Shown here: piece after piece, positions 12,000 to 23,451 of the stretch | Layout of the letters: every line of letters begins with the position of its first letter | Position numbering within the stretch: position 1 is the first letter of the stretch | Assembly: GCA_947359465.1 (NCBI GenBank) | Contig: OX375872.1 | Span: forward strand, 128,933,337-128,997,336 | Direction of reading: 5' to 3' | Length of the DNA: 64,000 nt | Origin: Metellina segmentata | Taxonomy: Eukaryota > Arthropoda > Arachnida > Araneae > Tetragnathidae | The notes under the pieces: model-generated | What the model was told of the DNA's origin: nothing | Seen by the model: only the letters and a program-made list of their open reading frames with translations | The model's database searches: none | Program-made: the position numbers and the translations under genes

Positions 12000-12620
12000 A
12001 TATCGGGTTTCTTCCCTAGGAGACAAGGAAAAGCGCTAAATATAGCTCTTCTTCAGTACAAGAAAAACGCGACATATCGTGTTTATTGAAGATAAAAAAA
12101 GCGCGATGTATCATGCCTCTTGAAGAGGTGAAAGCGTGATATATCTCGTTCTGTGGACAAGAAAAGCGTGACATGCCACTTTCTAGTAGAAAAAGGAAAT
12201 AGAAAAGGCGCGATGTATCGCATTTCTTGGGCTTCAGAAGAGCGCGATTTATCGCGTTTCTGTGGCTAAGAAAAGTGCGATGTATCACTTTCTTGGGATT
12301 TCTTTTTCTAGGGATAAACTCGAAACATCACATTTCTCGTATCCAAGAAAAACGCGATATACAGTTATTTTTTGGGACAAGAAAAAGCAAGATGTATCAC
12401 TTTTCTTGGAACAAGAAAAATAGTGGTATATCGTTTCTTTGGAATAAGAAACTGTGCGATCTATCATATTTCTTGGGGCAACAAAAAGTGCGAAAGAGTT
12501 TCTGGAGCCAAAAGAAAAAGCGATGTATCATATTTCTCGGTATTACTGGATTTCACAAGGACAAGAAAAATTGAAATACTAGATTTCACAATGACAAGAA
12601 AAAAGTCATATATCGTGTAT
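12000..12620. repeat. Minisatellite, about 42-45-bp unit, about 14 copies
   Basis: Units alternate a gcgcgatgtatca-like block with a tttcttgggacaagaaaa-like block. Both blocks are near-palindromes, so open frames appear on both strands. No protein family is recognisable and the frames are by-products of the repeat. Confidence 0.85.
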
Positions 12621-13020
12621 TCAAATAAATAATAGTTATTTTACTCTCGAAATATAAATCTATTTATAAAATTACATTAATTAAACTATGTATTATAGTT
12701 TAGTGAAGACATTCACTATTAAATATGAATACAATAAAAATTGACATTGCTTTTCTTCAGCATTGACTCAACCTTGACATATTTTTTCTTCTTCGTATGT
12801 ATATCTGGTTGTAATTCAGATAAGATCCATAATTTGGAAAGCATTCATTCTTCAGAATGTTCTTTAATGCGCTGCTTCCTGTTCGCCGTGGCAGATTTAA
12901 TCAAGAGGTTTAAATTCTTAGACATTCCGCCAATGGAATACAGATCTAATTAACCCTCGAGTAGAAAAATACGACCTTAGGATGACCAACCGAAACAACC
13001 ATGAACAACGAAACAAAAAG
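12621..13020. other. Intronic, non-coding, no gene seen
   Basis: AT-rich spacer between two minisatellites. Short open frames carry no recognisable domain. Confidence 0.5.
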
Positions 13021-13640
13021 GAAACTAGTGAAGTAGCAGAAGGGTAAGTGTCTTTCTTTCCATCCAAGAAAAATACACACATGTCCAAAAAGTAAGGATA
13101 ATGCAATCCGAGGTTGATCCGTGGCAGGCCATGTCTAAAGTAGCAGGAGGCTAAGTACCACTTTTTTCATTCAGAAAAATACACATGAGCAAAATAATCT
13201 AGGATAATGCAAACCGAGATCAATCTCACGCCACGCCATGCCTAAAGTAGCAGGCAGGAGGTTAACTCTTTTTCCATCTAATAAAATACACACAGGTCCA
13301 AAAATTAAGGATAATGTAATTGAAGGTTGATCCCGTGCCAATCTGTGCCTAAAGTAGCAAGAGGGTACCTCTCTTTATATCCCGAAAAATACAAGCAGGT
13401 ACAACTATTAAAGACAATGCAATCCAATAATAATCTCGTGCCAGGCTATGCCTAAAGTATCAAGAGGGTACCTCTCTTTCTATCCAGAAGAATACATACA
13501 GTTCAACAATTAAGGATAATGCAATCGGAGGTTGATACCGTGCCAGGCTGTGACTAAAGTAGCAGGAGGATACATCTCTTTCCATCAAGAAAAATACACA
13601 CAGGTCCAAGAAAAATACACACAGGTCCAACAATAACACA
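13021..13640. repeat. Tandem array, about 104-bp unit, 6 copies
   Basis: The phrase aaagtagcaggaggg recurs near 13030, 13136, 13243, 13348, 13452 and 13556. Each is followed by tccatccaagaaaaatacac and aaggataatgcaatccgagg. The last unit has a local 22-bp duplication of aaaaatacacacaggtcc near 13600-13630. Confidence 0.85.
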
Positions 13641-14396
13641 GAATTATGCAACCCGAGATGAATGCTGTGCCAAATACCCACACCGAACTAAATGAATATT
13701 CTACAAGCCTGTGGAATAAGATAAGAATATTCACATGTTTAGTGATGCTACTATAAATTAATGAAAGGAAAAATAAATGTTTAGGAGAATACAATGTATG
13801 GTTTAGTAATTGCAAATAAAATACTTTTTTGCTCTGTTCTAAGCAACCTACTACGGATTGTATTAAACTCTGTCTCTAAAGCAGTCCTCATAACTGTGTG
13901 CATACTTTCCCATTGGGAGTTAAAACATTCCTGTGCGTGGAATATCATTCTTGCACTAGAGCACGTTTTTGCTCTTATATGGTCATTGGGGTTGTTGTAT
14001 AGATACGAATTCATTATCATACTTCAATTTTGAACATGTGTGGAGGTATAATTTTTTTTAGCCTGAATTGTTTATTGAAAGTGGGGACAATTATTTTAAG
14101 AGCGAATTTAATTGATAGTGTTCAACAACAGCGTAGCATAACATTTACAACTGGGATGGCAAGATTGAATTTGCACTACTATGAACGATGCGCGAATAAA
14201 TAGAGAGTACTTTGATATATTTTGGTGATATTGTAACCAGTGGTATGTCAGCCATAGCCAATTTGATCATGTTGTATGCAATGTTCCAGTAGTGATCCAC
14301 CTTTTGTCAAAAACGACAAGCCAAGGTTCTTATATGTATGCAGGAATTTAAGCAATTAATAAAAATTCTTTAAGCTCAATGCATTTTTTTCTAATA
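13641..14396. other. Intronic, non-coding, no gene seen
   Basis: AT-rich intron sequence. Overlapping open frames at about 13781-14033 exist on both strands and resemble nothing recognisable. Confidence 0.5.
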
Positions 14397-14580
14397 TCCT
14401 TGGCTTGGTGTGGAAGTTTGGAGAGTAGAGCGCAAGCTAAGTTGTTGACTCGTCATTTGACCGTGGTTTAAAATTACGAGGTGTCCTCATATCTTTCCAT
14501 TCAGTATTAATCCCGGATCGTCGCCTATAACCCATTTTATTGTTCCAGTGTGACGTAAATTCAGTTTTCTACCAACCTAA
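14397..14580 (+). mobile_element. tRNA-derived SINE, 5'-truncated copy
   Basis: It carries the body phrases ggtgtggaagtttggagagt and ctcgtcatttgaccgtggtt and the tail phrase gttccagtgtgacgtaaatt of the SINE family. The tRNA-like head is missing. Confidence 0.75.
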
Positions 14581-15405
14581 AAGTAACCCATGGTGCAAGA
14601 AGTTTCTTAAAAATAACATCTTGCGCGATGCAAGATTTGAGCAATCAATGAAAATCGTGAAGTTCAATGTTCTTTTTCCTGGAACGTAGCAACCATGTAA
14701 GAATTTGAGCAATCAATGAAAACCATTAAGGAATCCATCTTTTTTAGTAGTAACCTCTTACACGTAAGCAAGAATCTGAACAATAAATAAAAATAATTAT
14801 GCGCAATATGCTTTTTCCTGACATAGCAACCACTTGCATTTGTAAGAATATGAGCAACACAGGAAAATCATAAATTGCACTATACTTTTGTCCTGGTAGT
14901 AACGCACCTTTTTTACTAGTAACCTCTTGCACATATGCAAAAATAAAGCATTCAATTAAAATCATAAGTGCAATATACTTATTCCTGGTAGTAACCTACC
15001 TTTTCTAATACTAACGTCTACAGGAATATACTTCTCGTATGTATGGCTGAATCTGAGTAAAACAGAGGAAGCCACAAAGTACTTTACACTTTTTGCTGGC
15101 CAGTAATACACCTACCTTTTCTAATACTAACTTCTTGGACGTCTACAGGAATATGAGTAATAAATGAAACTCATAAAGTGCACAGTACCTTTTTCCTAGT
15201 AAATAACTAACCCTTTCTAATACTAACTTCTTGCACAACTACAAGAATATGAGAAGCAAATGAAACTCATAAAGTGCAATATATATTTTTCCTAGTAGTA
15301 AACCCACCCTTTCTAATGCTAATTTCTTGCACGTCTACAGGAATATGAGCAGCAACTGAAAATCATAAAGTGCAATACACCCCTTTCCTAATAGTAACCT
15401 TGGGT
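14581..15405. repeat. Tandem array, about 100-bp unit, about 8 copies
   Basis: Units contain ctggtagtaacctacctttt, tctaatactaacttcttgca and agtgcaatatactttttcct blocks in the same order from 14.6 to 15.4 kb. It starts about 110 bp beyond the donor of receptor exon 2. No exon sequence was recognised in it. Confidence 0.8.
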
Positions 15406-15515
15406 CAAAGAACGATAAGACGTCAGTGAGTGACAAGCGACGGTCCTTTAGACAGCTGCCTCCCCCTCATTACGGGAAAGTATCGGAGCGTACAGTTAAG
15501 CGAAAGAAGTCTCAC

Positions 15516-15917
15516 CTTAACGATGGTTATGGGTAGGTAGCAGAGCAGAAAAGAGCAGAAGATGATGAGGACCATTCTTGTGACTCGCCACTCCTCCTTC
15601 CGCCGCTTGGCCTCGCGATCCTTGCGCTGGGCAGTGGTCTCGGTGGACGAGTGCTTCAGGACCCTGGTCCGACTCTTGCGGACCACCCAGAAGATGCGGG
15701 CGTAGCAGATGGCGATGGCCAGACACGGGACCACGAAGCCGAAAACGAAGAGGAATGTCTTGGAGGATTGACCGTTCACCTCCAGGATGGAGCAGTTGAG
15801 GATGGCTCGGTCGTAACCGAAGCGACCCCACTTTCCCAGTAGAGTGGGGAGGATCATCACTGTGGCGAAGCACCAGATGAAGACCACCATGGCGGCGATG
15901 TAGCGTTTTCGATACAC
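15516..15917 (-). CDS. Moody/Tre1-type GPCR, coding exon 2 (TM4-TM6)
   Basis: The acceptor ttttcatccag at 15918 opens the exon in phase 0 with VYRKRYIAAM. The donor AAG|GTGAGA at 15515 closes it in phase 0 after ITIVK. It encodes 134 residues (138-271). TM4 covers about 144-163. The second extracellular loop has LGKWGRFG and Cys179, the likely disulfide partner of Cys100. TM5 covers about 192-214. The basic third cytoplasmic loop (about 215-248) is rich in Lys, Arg and Glu. TM6 (about 250-271) has CYLP at 263-266 where most class A receptors have CWxP. The loop-2 signature is shared with insect moody. The antisense strand also has an open frame here, but only this strand shows transmembrane and family motifs. 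Confidence 0.92.
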
Positions 15918-16149
15918 CTGGATGAAAACACGACAATTATTAGACTTCATTTTTGGTTTTCCCTGGTGGATCCCCTTTGTGCCTGACAAAATGCTACAGG
16001 GCAGAAAGATTCCCTGCCAAAATGAATGAAAGGCACTTGACTACGTCACTACCCATCTACCTTTCCCGAGATACCTGAGTGATCTTTCCTTTCTTTCATT
16101 TTTAACCTCACCTACCCTTCTGCTTTTTTTGTTTTTTATTCCTCCGTCA

Positions 16150-16240
16150 TTGTGTTATCTGTCTTGTGTTTGGACAAATATGGCCCTTGCTCCATCAAAC
16201 CCTTAACAAAACCAACTATCTGGTTTTCCAATACTACTGT
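16150..16240 (+). repeat. Dispersed repeat fragment, 'atggcccttgctcc' family
   Basis: The phrases gacaaatatggcccttgctc and aaaaccaactatctgg match the 3' part of the repeat at about 37290-37370. In both places the repeat adjoins a tRNA-like head of the ggctcagtgggaaagca type, so a second SINE family is possible. Confidence 0.5.
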
Positions 16241-16526
16241 GGGGCCGTCGAGGCTCAGGGGGTATATTCAGTGCGCAGACCTTCGAGCTGTCAAAGGGGG
16301 CTGGTGCACGTTAAATATCTCGCAGCCTCAAATATCCTCACGTTGGCGTGGTGTGGAAGTTTGGAGAGTGGAGTGCCAGCTCAGGCGTGTCCTTGCCATC
16401 TGAACGTGGTTCAAAATTACGTAGTTAAGTGGTGCTTTCCTCTGAACTTTTCCGTAGGGTTTGATCCCGGAACATCGCCAATAGACCATTGAGTTACTCC
16501 AGAGCGACGTTAATTAACATACCGTA
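16241..16526 (+). mobile_element. tRNA-derived SINE, near full length
   Basis: The head has cgtcgaggctcaggggg, an A-box-like sequence unlike that of most other copies. The shared body follows with gggggctggtgcacgttaaa, tcctcacgttggcgtggtgt and gaagtttggagagtggagtg, then the tail gttactccagagcgacgtta. It lies in the intron upstream of receptor exon 2. Confidence 0.8.
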
Positions 16527-16794
16527 TCAAAGCTGTATCTATACCACATTATAACTAATGGAAACGTATAGCCACAACGAAAGGGCAAATGACTCCCGAT
16601 GAAAGTAACTAACCACTAACTTTACCATTCTATGGAAGTCATAAAAAGTTATTCTATAAAACGGTTTAGAACACATTTTTGAAGAAAATTGGCAAGACTA
16701 ATGCATATTTCTGAAATGCCCTTTAGATATTGGCTTTCGCGTGACCCCGACTGGTAGATTTTTCTGCACTACATTTCAAAGTATTGGTTGATCA

Positions 16795-17030
16795 GGGCGT
16801 TATCAGGGAGCCTGACCCACACAACACAATATGGTGTTTTCTACGTATACGAGTCGCAAAACGCTAAGAAATTGCTCATATACTCCCCAAACACCATTAA
16901 AAGCAAATATACAAAACAAAACATTAAAATAAGAAAAAACTAAAACAAACAAGCGACAACAGTCGGGAGACCAGCAACGCAAAGCCAGAAGATCGCATCA
17001 AATGCACCTACCCACTTCATCCAACAAAAC
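16795..17030 (+). repeat. Dispersed repeat, copy 1
   Basis: Shares agcctgacccacac, aattgctcatatactccc and caaacaccattaaaa with a second copy at about 18318-18605 in the same orientation. The pair flanks the microsatellite palindrome. No coding frame is preserved and the element class is unknown. Confidence 0.65.
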
Positions 17031-17190
17031 GCCAACACCAATGAGTCAGAGGAAATTACGATTAGTCATCGGTTGCGTAGTTGTTGATAATAATAAATCC
17101 CTTTCTTCTTTCAATATTATTTTTCTTGGGGACTTATTGGTGGGAAGTGAGTTTTATCGAAATAACATTTAAAAAAAATTAATAATGGCA

Positions 17191-17244
17191 CACTGACAGA
17201 GGAGTACATAAAAGCTGCAACTTTTGCGCACTCCTCTGTCAGTG
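17191..17244. repeat. Perfect 15-bp inverted repeat (hairpin)
   Basis: The arms cactgacagaggagt (17191-17205) and actcctctgtcagtg (17230-17244) are exact inverses around a 24-base loop. The loop itself contains aaaag and cttttg as an inner stem. It directly precedes the TA microsatellite. Confidence 0.9.
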
Positions 17245-17245
<1 letters not shown>

Positions 17246-17310
<65 letters not shown>

Positions 17311-17504
17311 CAAACAACACATTTGATTTGTATATATATACATACATATACATACGCATACATACATACATACATACATACCTACATCTATCTATCTATC
17401 TATCTATCTATATCTATCTATCTATATCTATCTATCTATCTATATCTATCTATCTATCTATATCTATCTATCTATCTATATCTATCTATCTATCTATCTA
17501 TCTA

Positions 17505-17591
<87 letters not shown>

Positions 17592-17706
17592 ATCTATATC
17601 TATATCTATATCTATATCTATATCTATATCTATATCTATATCTATATCTATATCTATATCTATATCTATATCTATATATATATCTATATCTATATATATA
17701 TATATA

Positions 17707-17782
<76 letters not shown>

Positions 17783-17965
17783 TATATAGATATATAGATA
17801 GATATATAGATATAGATAGATAGATAGATGTAGGTATGTGTGTATGTATGTGTGTATGTATGTATGCATATGTATGTATGTATATGTATATGTATGTATA
17901 TGTATGTATGCGTATGTATGTATATGTATGTATATATATACAAATCAAATGTGTTGTTTGTATTT
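17246..17965. repeat. Compound microsatellite inside a 660-bp palindrome
   Basis: Runs of TA, CATA, CTAT, CTATAT and GATA/TATG follow one another. The outer 35 bases at 17306-17340 (containing caaacaacacatttgatttg) recur as an exact inverse at 17931-17965. Inside, the CATA tracts and the cctacatctatctatc junction (17381) also match their inverses on the right (about 17817-17832). The structure is centred near 17635. All long open frames here are repeats of Ile/Tyr/Ser/Leu or Asp/Arg codons and are not genes. Confidence 0.95.
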
Positions 17966-18317
17966 CCTTCTGATGAAGGTTATACTTCCTGATAAGGTTA
18001 TGTAGGCTCCTTCCTGATGAAGCCCTGATCCACCAACACTTTCATTTTCAATAAATTCCTTTTGGTTTTTTTTTTTAATTTACTCTTCTTTTAGAAATTA
18101 TATTGCTTACCATGCAATGTTGGCACCTTTCAGCGCGCTTGCATGGTTAGTTTTAACTTTCGTTTTCTGGTTGAATGCCCTGCTTTTTACATAATTTCAA
18201 GAACAAATCAAAATTTAAATTAAATTTAAAAAAATGAAAAAGAAAATTAAGGTAAAATAGTAAAAAAAAAAAAAAAAATTAAAGATATTTCTGAAGATGA
18301 AGGTTTTTTTAGGATCA
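17966..18317. other. Non-coding spacer
   Basis: Contains ccttctgatgaaggtta and cctgatgaagccctgatcc, phrases like those at the 3' ends of some retroelements, then A-rich tracts near 18260. No frame supports this. Confidence 0.35.
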
Positions 18318-18605
18318 GGGTGTGATGAGGAAGGTCCCTGACCCAGAAAACACAAAATGGTGTCCTATGTTTGTGCAGCTATACGCTAAAAAATTGCTCA
18401 TACACTTCCCCAAACACCATTTAAAATAAAACACACAAAACAAAACAATACAATTTTAAACAATAAAAAGAATAAGAAAAAGTATACTTTTAAACCATAA
18501 AAAAGGAATAAGAAAACAAATACGAAACCTAACCCACAACAGCAGCTGGGAGACCGATGATACTAAGCCCTAAGATCGCCGTCAAATGTTATAATCTATG
18601 TCGTC
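18318..18605 (+). repeat. Dispersed repeat, copy 2
   Basis: Copy of the 16.8-kb repeat with ggtccctgacccagaaaaca, attgctcatacacttcccc and agcagctgggagaccgatga. It is the longer copy and has an A-rich expansion in the middle. Confidence 0.65.
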
Positions 18606-19796
18606 CATCAAAACCTTAATATTAAGGACACAGTAAAAGTTGAATTTTTTTTAGATTTATTTTTTAATCCTTTGCATGTTTTTGTGTTACATATATACAT
18701 TTGACGAACTGTCAGTAGATTTTTCTAGCTATGTTAGATTGGAATATTTTTGTGAACCAAGTGAATCAAACTAAACTAATGGTACTAAAGTGGAATTATA
18801 TAAAAATGGAATGGGTAGATAAAAAGTCTACAATTTACTATGTAAAGAAAGTCCAAAAGATGTAAATACAGAGTAATTAAAAGAAAGAAAATTCTTTCGA
18901 ACTATTCAGTGACATAAAAATAGTAGACACGAATTCATTATTTATTTATTAGCAAGACAGTTAAGATACTTCACGAAGTCTGCGATGGGGTCTTAAATGT
19001 AATTATTTGTAAAGAAAAAAGTGAAGGAGGTTTATTGCTTACGCGAAGGGCTAAAAGAGATGCTTTAAGTTGATTATATTAATGCTCTGAATAATTAAAA
19101 AGAAAAAACTACTTTAAGTTAATTACATCGAAATGCAAGAAAAGTTGTTTATTGCCTAGCAACCTCCTTCTGGGAAATGTTCTAATTAAGTGTCTTAAAT
19201 TATGAAAGTATTGATAAAACGTTGTAGATTGGGATTGAATAGTTTTCTGGTTTCCTTTAATTTGATCTTCAGTTTTATAATTTCTAACCATGATACAGAT
19301 GTTCTAACTTCTCTAAATTCTTATTTGAGGCAAACCAGATATTGATAGATTTTTATCCAGAATTTGTTGCAATTACGATAGATATTGTATTATTTCATTA
19401 GATATTCATTATATAGTTTTAGATATTTCAAGCAGCCACTTTTTGTTAAAATTTTTTAAGTTGGTGTAGCGTGTGATAAACTGCCAAATTTTTTGAAAAA
19501 GTAAAATTTTCAAATTCACGTTGTCGGCTTAAAAGTGAAACTTACCGAGTAAAAATTTTCAAGATACGAGTGTTTTTAGTTTTTCTAGGCCAGAATATGG
19601 TGATATTTAGACTGGTAAAGTCACCCAAGTCATTTTTTTTGAATGAAAGTAAGGTTTGTTCAAGATGAAACGTCACTCAGTGAGTTAAGAATAGTTAGTT
19701 GAAATTTTTTTCCTTCATTTTCTCAGGACTGTTTTATGTTGATTTGGTGGTTTCAATTGTAAGATGATGATGTATTTGCTTAAATCCCTTACACAA
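18606..19796. other. Intronic, non-coding, no gene seen
   Basis: AT-rich sequence between receptor exons 2 and 1, with no repeat unit or conserved frame noticed. Confidence 0.5.
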
Positions 19797-19931
19797 GCTC
19801 GTCACCTCACTGTAGTTCGAAATTACGCGGTGTTGTCCTCGAATCTTTGCCTTCGAATTTGATCCCGGACAATCGCCAATAGCCCGTTATGTTACTTCAG
19901 TGCGCTGTTAATTGAATTCCCACCTACCCTT
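19797..19931 (+). mobile_element. tRNA-derived SINE, 3' fragment
   Basis: Holds gcggtgttgtcctcgaatct, tttgatcccggacaatcgcc and agcccgttatgttacttcag, the last third of the SINE. Confidence 0.75.
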
Positions 19932-20670
19932 ACTAATTGATAGTCTAATATTTAAACCGTACATTATGAGGTAAAAGAGCAACTTTTGAAATCAGCCTGC
20001 ACGGACGTATCAATTACTGATAAGGTTTTTCATCACGGTTTATATATTCATTTAAATACCCTTTACACTAGCTCTGATTAAAAAGCGTCTATTAGATATC
20101 TAAGATTTTCAAGTGCTTACATTTGCTAGTTATTTATGCAACGGTACTTTATGTAGCCAAAGAGACTTCAGAAATCAGCCATTACGGAACGGTACGGATG
20201 TATCAACAAAGAATAAGGTTTTGCATTAAGGTTTATTTATTCATTTAAATACCCTTACAAGCTCTGGTTAATCCTGTAGTACAGTTCTAAGGTATTCAAA
20301 TCTTTATCTCTACTTTTATAAAAGGAAGTGTTTGTCTGTTTGTTTGTCTGTCTGTTTCTTGCCGCAATATCCTGACTTCTGACGATTCTATGGCACTTAA
20401 AGCAATGAGAGTCTATGATATTTGTTATTTAAATGGTACATTATGTGGCAAAAAGGTCACTTTAGAAATCAACCATTATGGAATGAAATGGATGTATCAA
20501 TTGCTGAGTATCTTATTGAAAATAAGTGTACCTCCACATCAAAATAAATTTTAAATTTTGTAATCAACTGAACAATGTTTTAACAAAGAACTTAAAGAAA
20601 GTGACGGTTAAATTCTTGATTAATAGGTAGATAAATAAGTGGGGCGGGGGTGTAGTGGATGTTGATTTAA
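19932..20670. repeat. Diverged tandem sequence, about 190-bp unit
   Basis: The blocks tcaatt(a)ctgataaggtttt, tttattcatttaaatacc and aaatcagcc(a/t) recur near 19980-20080, 20160-20280 and 20440-20510. It includes a TGTC-rich stretch near 20340. No gene is seen. Confidence 0.6.
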
Positions 20671-20894
20671 CCCTGCAGGTGGTTGTTTAGACGAGGTATT
20701 TAATTTAAAATTCAATAACTAGCAAAACTGATCTTGATGGACGACATATCTCGCCATTAGAAAAACAACTGACCAGCTTCTGATCTTGGCATCCTACAAA
20801 AATCGGGCAATATCTTGATGACGACATACGTCGTAATTAGTAAAATCGGTTAGATCTTGATGGACGAAATAAATCTTCAAAAATACTTGAAGGG
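20671..20894. mobile_element. piggyBac-type MITE, complete copy with TTAA sites
   Basis: TTAA at 20667-20670 is followed by CCCTGCAGGTGGTT. The right end reads acttgaaggg followed by TTAA at 20895-20898. Inside are ctgatcttgatggacgacat and atctcgccatta phrases of the family. At 224 bp this is the cleanest boundary pair in the window. Confidence 0.85.
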
Positions 20895-20916
20895 TTAACT
20901 TCAAATTAGAGCAACA

Positions 20917-21005
20917 CAATGGGCTGTATATGACTATCCGGGATCAATCCTGAATTGAAAGATACGAGATCTCGTAATTTTGAGACACGGTCAAATGACT
21001 GGAAT
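20917..21005 (-). mobile_element. tRNA-derived SINE, fragment
   Basis: Inverse of the SINE tail: caacacaatgggctgt, atccgggatcaatcctgaat and gagacacggtcaaatgac. Confidence 0.65.
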
Positions 21006-21174
21006 ACGGTTTTTAAGAAATACATTGACGCACTGATTTGCTGATCCCGGATCCTGAGTTGGCTCCCAGCTCACCAAACTATCACACCCCTTCAACGTAA
21101 GATAAAGAAGGTAAAGGCTAGAATTTTATGTAATTGACAGATTTAGGAGTCTAATTTACGTACCAAGGGAGCAC

Positions 21175-21440
21175 AAGAGGCAGACAAACAATGAGGTCCG
21201 AAAGAAAGTTGATAAAGCGCAAGAGCTGTAGAAATGATTCAGGGGTTTGAATGAGGTCCGAAAGAAAGGTGGAAAGCACAAGAGCTGTAGAAATGATTCA
21301 GGGGTTTTAATAAGGTCCGAGAGAAAGGTGGAAAATACATGACCTGTAGAAATGATTCAGGGGTTTGAAGGCGGTCCAAAAGAAAGGTGGAAAAGCGCAA
21401 GAGCTGTAGAAATAATTCAGGGGTTTGAATGGAGGTAATT
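21175..21440. repeat. Tandem array, about 60-bp unit, 4 copies
   Basis: The phrase aggtccgaaagaaaggtgga with agctgtagaaatgattcagg recurs at about 21193, 21252, 21312 and 21371. The copies are close to one another, so the array is relatively young. Confidence 0.9.
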
Positions 21441-21889
21441 GTTTGTGGATAATTTAGTTTGTATATAAGGGTAAGGGTTTAATGGGATTTCTATCAGAAT
21501 ATCTGAATTCAACACATCGCCTTTTTGGACGCGGGATGAGAAGGTAATATATATTCTTTTTTGAAGATGGGATTTATGTCTCTTACTGGATTTAATGGTG
21601 TTACCTGATAATAGGGAATATTTTGGTTTAGTTCCTTTGAAACTTGAGGAATTGTTTTTAAATATTTAATGGAAAATTAGCCATTAAAAGGGACATTTAA
21701 AAGCACTCGGATAAAAACATACTTGTATTTTTAAAATATAAAAATATATTATGTACTTTTACGATCATTTTAAAGAAAAGCAATACATCATTTTAAAGCT
21801 TGAAAACTCTACTTAACTAAACGCAAATTGATTTTCTGAGGAAATATATTATCCGTTACCTTATAATTAATCTCTCAGGGCATATCTTT
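21441..21889. other. Intronic, non-coding, no gene seen
   Basis: AT-rich spacer in the first coding intron of the receptor. Confidence 0.5.
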
Positions 21890-23450
21890 CATACAGAAAA
21901 GAGGGTAGATAATTTAGAGAAGAGAGCATACAAAAATTGTTGTGGTGAGGTTTTAAGGGACTGCATCAGTACCACTTTTCCCATCATAACGTAAGATTCT
22001 ACCCCATAACAGCTCTAATTTTGACTGCCCAAAACATACCAAAATTGGAAAAGAGTGAAATTACATTTGAATTTTAATATAACATTTAGCGTGTATTGTT
22101 TTTAAAGGACTAGGTGAATACCACAATTCCTATCATAACGCAGCGTATTCACTTAGAACACCTCTATTGTGGTGGCAGTCCAAAATATTCTAAAATTAAA
22201 GAAGAATGCATATAGTAATTGGTGTGCATAATATTATAACTCAACATACTCCCCATATAAGCCCTATTGGTGGCAATCCAAATATACTAAATTTAGAAAA
22301 GAGTGCATATTAACTCAATCCTCACTTCACCAATCAATTAACAATTGGTGTGGTGAGGTTTTAAGGGACTGCATCGTGTATCACGCTTTCCATCGTACTA
22401 CCCTTTAACAGCTCTAATGGTGTCAGTTCATAAAACATAGCGGAATTAAAGAGTGTAATTACCTTTGCATTTAGAAATTGATTTGCATGGTTTGTAAGAG
22501 ACTGGATCCGTACCACTTTTTTCATTATTACGCAACACTCCTCATAACAACCCTAATGATAACAGTTCAAAACATACTAAAATTAATGACAGACACATGA
22601 TCACGTACATCCCATTAACCCTTCAACTATTATTGGCGAGATATCTGGTCTATCAAGATATGACCAATTTTGCTTTTGACGAGGTACCTTGTCAACAAGG
22701 TATTGACGATTTTCTGATAAAGACGGGATCAATACAAACCCCCAAACAGCTCTAATGGTGTCAATCCATAAACATAGCGGAATCAGAGAAGTTATTTCCC
22801 TGGCATATAACGATTGTTTTTCATGGCTGGTAAGACAGTGGATCGGAACCACTTTTCCCATTCTTAATGCAGCACGCTCGTCACAAAAGCCCTAACGATA
22901 AAAGTTCAAAGTACACTGAAATTAGAGGAGAGTGCATACAGAAATTGGTGCTGCAAGGTTTTAAGGAAATGGATCAAAAACACTTTTTCAATCACAACGT
23001 AGCGCACTTCCCTTAAGAACCCTAATGGTGGCAATCCAACAACATACCGGAATGAGTGAAGAGTACAATTACCTTTACATAGAGGAATGGGTGGGTAATA
23101 ATAAGGATCCAAACTAATCCCCAAACAGCTCTAATTGTGTCAGTCCACAAACATAATGGAATTAGAGAAGAGTGTAATTATCCTTGTATGTGACAATGGT
23201 TTTTAATGGCTTGTAAGAGAATAGATCCGAAGCACTTTTCACATTATTAATGCAACATACTTTCCACAACAGCCCCAAAGATGACAGTCAAAAATATACT
23301 GAAATTAGAGGAAAGTATATTGAAAATAATGCGGTGAGGTTTTAAGGAACTGGATCCAAAACACTTTTACCATCAAAACACAGAGCACCCCCTAACAACC
23401 TTAATGGTGGCAGTCCAACAACATAACGAAATGAGAGAAGCGTGCAATTA
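21890..23450. repeat. Tandem array including copies of the exon 1 splice donor
   Basis: Diverged units of about 120-200 bp contain ggtgaggttttaagggactg, gtaccacttttcccatcat, ctctaatggtggcagtcc and aagagtgcaattacctttgc blocks. The last block corresponds to the 3' end and donor of receptor exon 1 (23452/23451). Donor-like AAAG|GTAATT on the minus strand is intact near 23071 and 22461 and decayed near 23170 and 22795. The array ends at the exon boundary itself. Confidence 0.8.
22619..22735. mobile_element. piggyBac-type MITE, fragment
   Basis: TTAA at 22615 followed by cccttcaac, then attggcgagatatctggtct and tatgaccaattttgcttttg phrases of the family. The right terminus is not recognisable. 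It is embedded in the exon 1 donor array. Confidence 0.6.
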
Positions 23451-23451
23451 C

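Noticed and set aside
12016..12632. Frames on both strands of the 12-kb minisatellite
   Set aside because: They follow the 42-45-bp repeat; no domain and equal openness on both strands.
15517..15936. His/Pro/Arg-rich minus-strand frame overlapping exon 2
   Set aside because: It is a shifted frame of the GPCR exon and has no family resemblance.
17224..17948. Very long open frames on both strands in the TA/CTAT microsatellite
   Set aside because: They translate to Ile/Tyr/Ser/Leu or Asp/Arg repeats forced by the repeat period, with no other protein feature.
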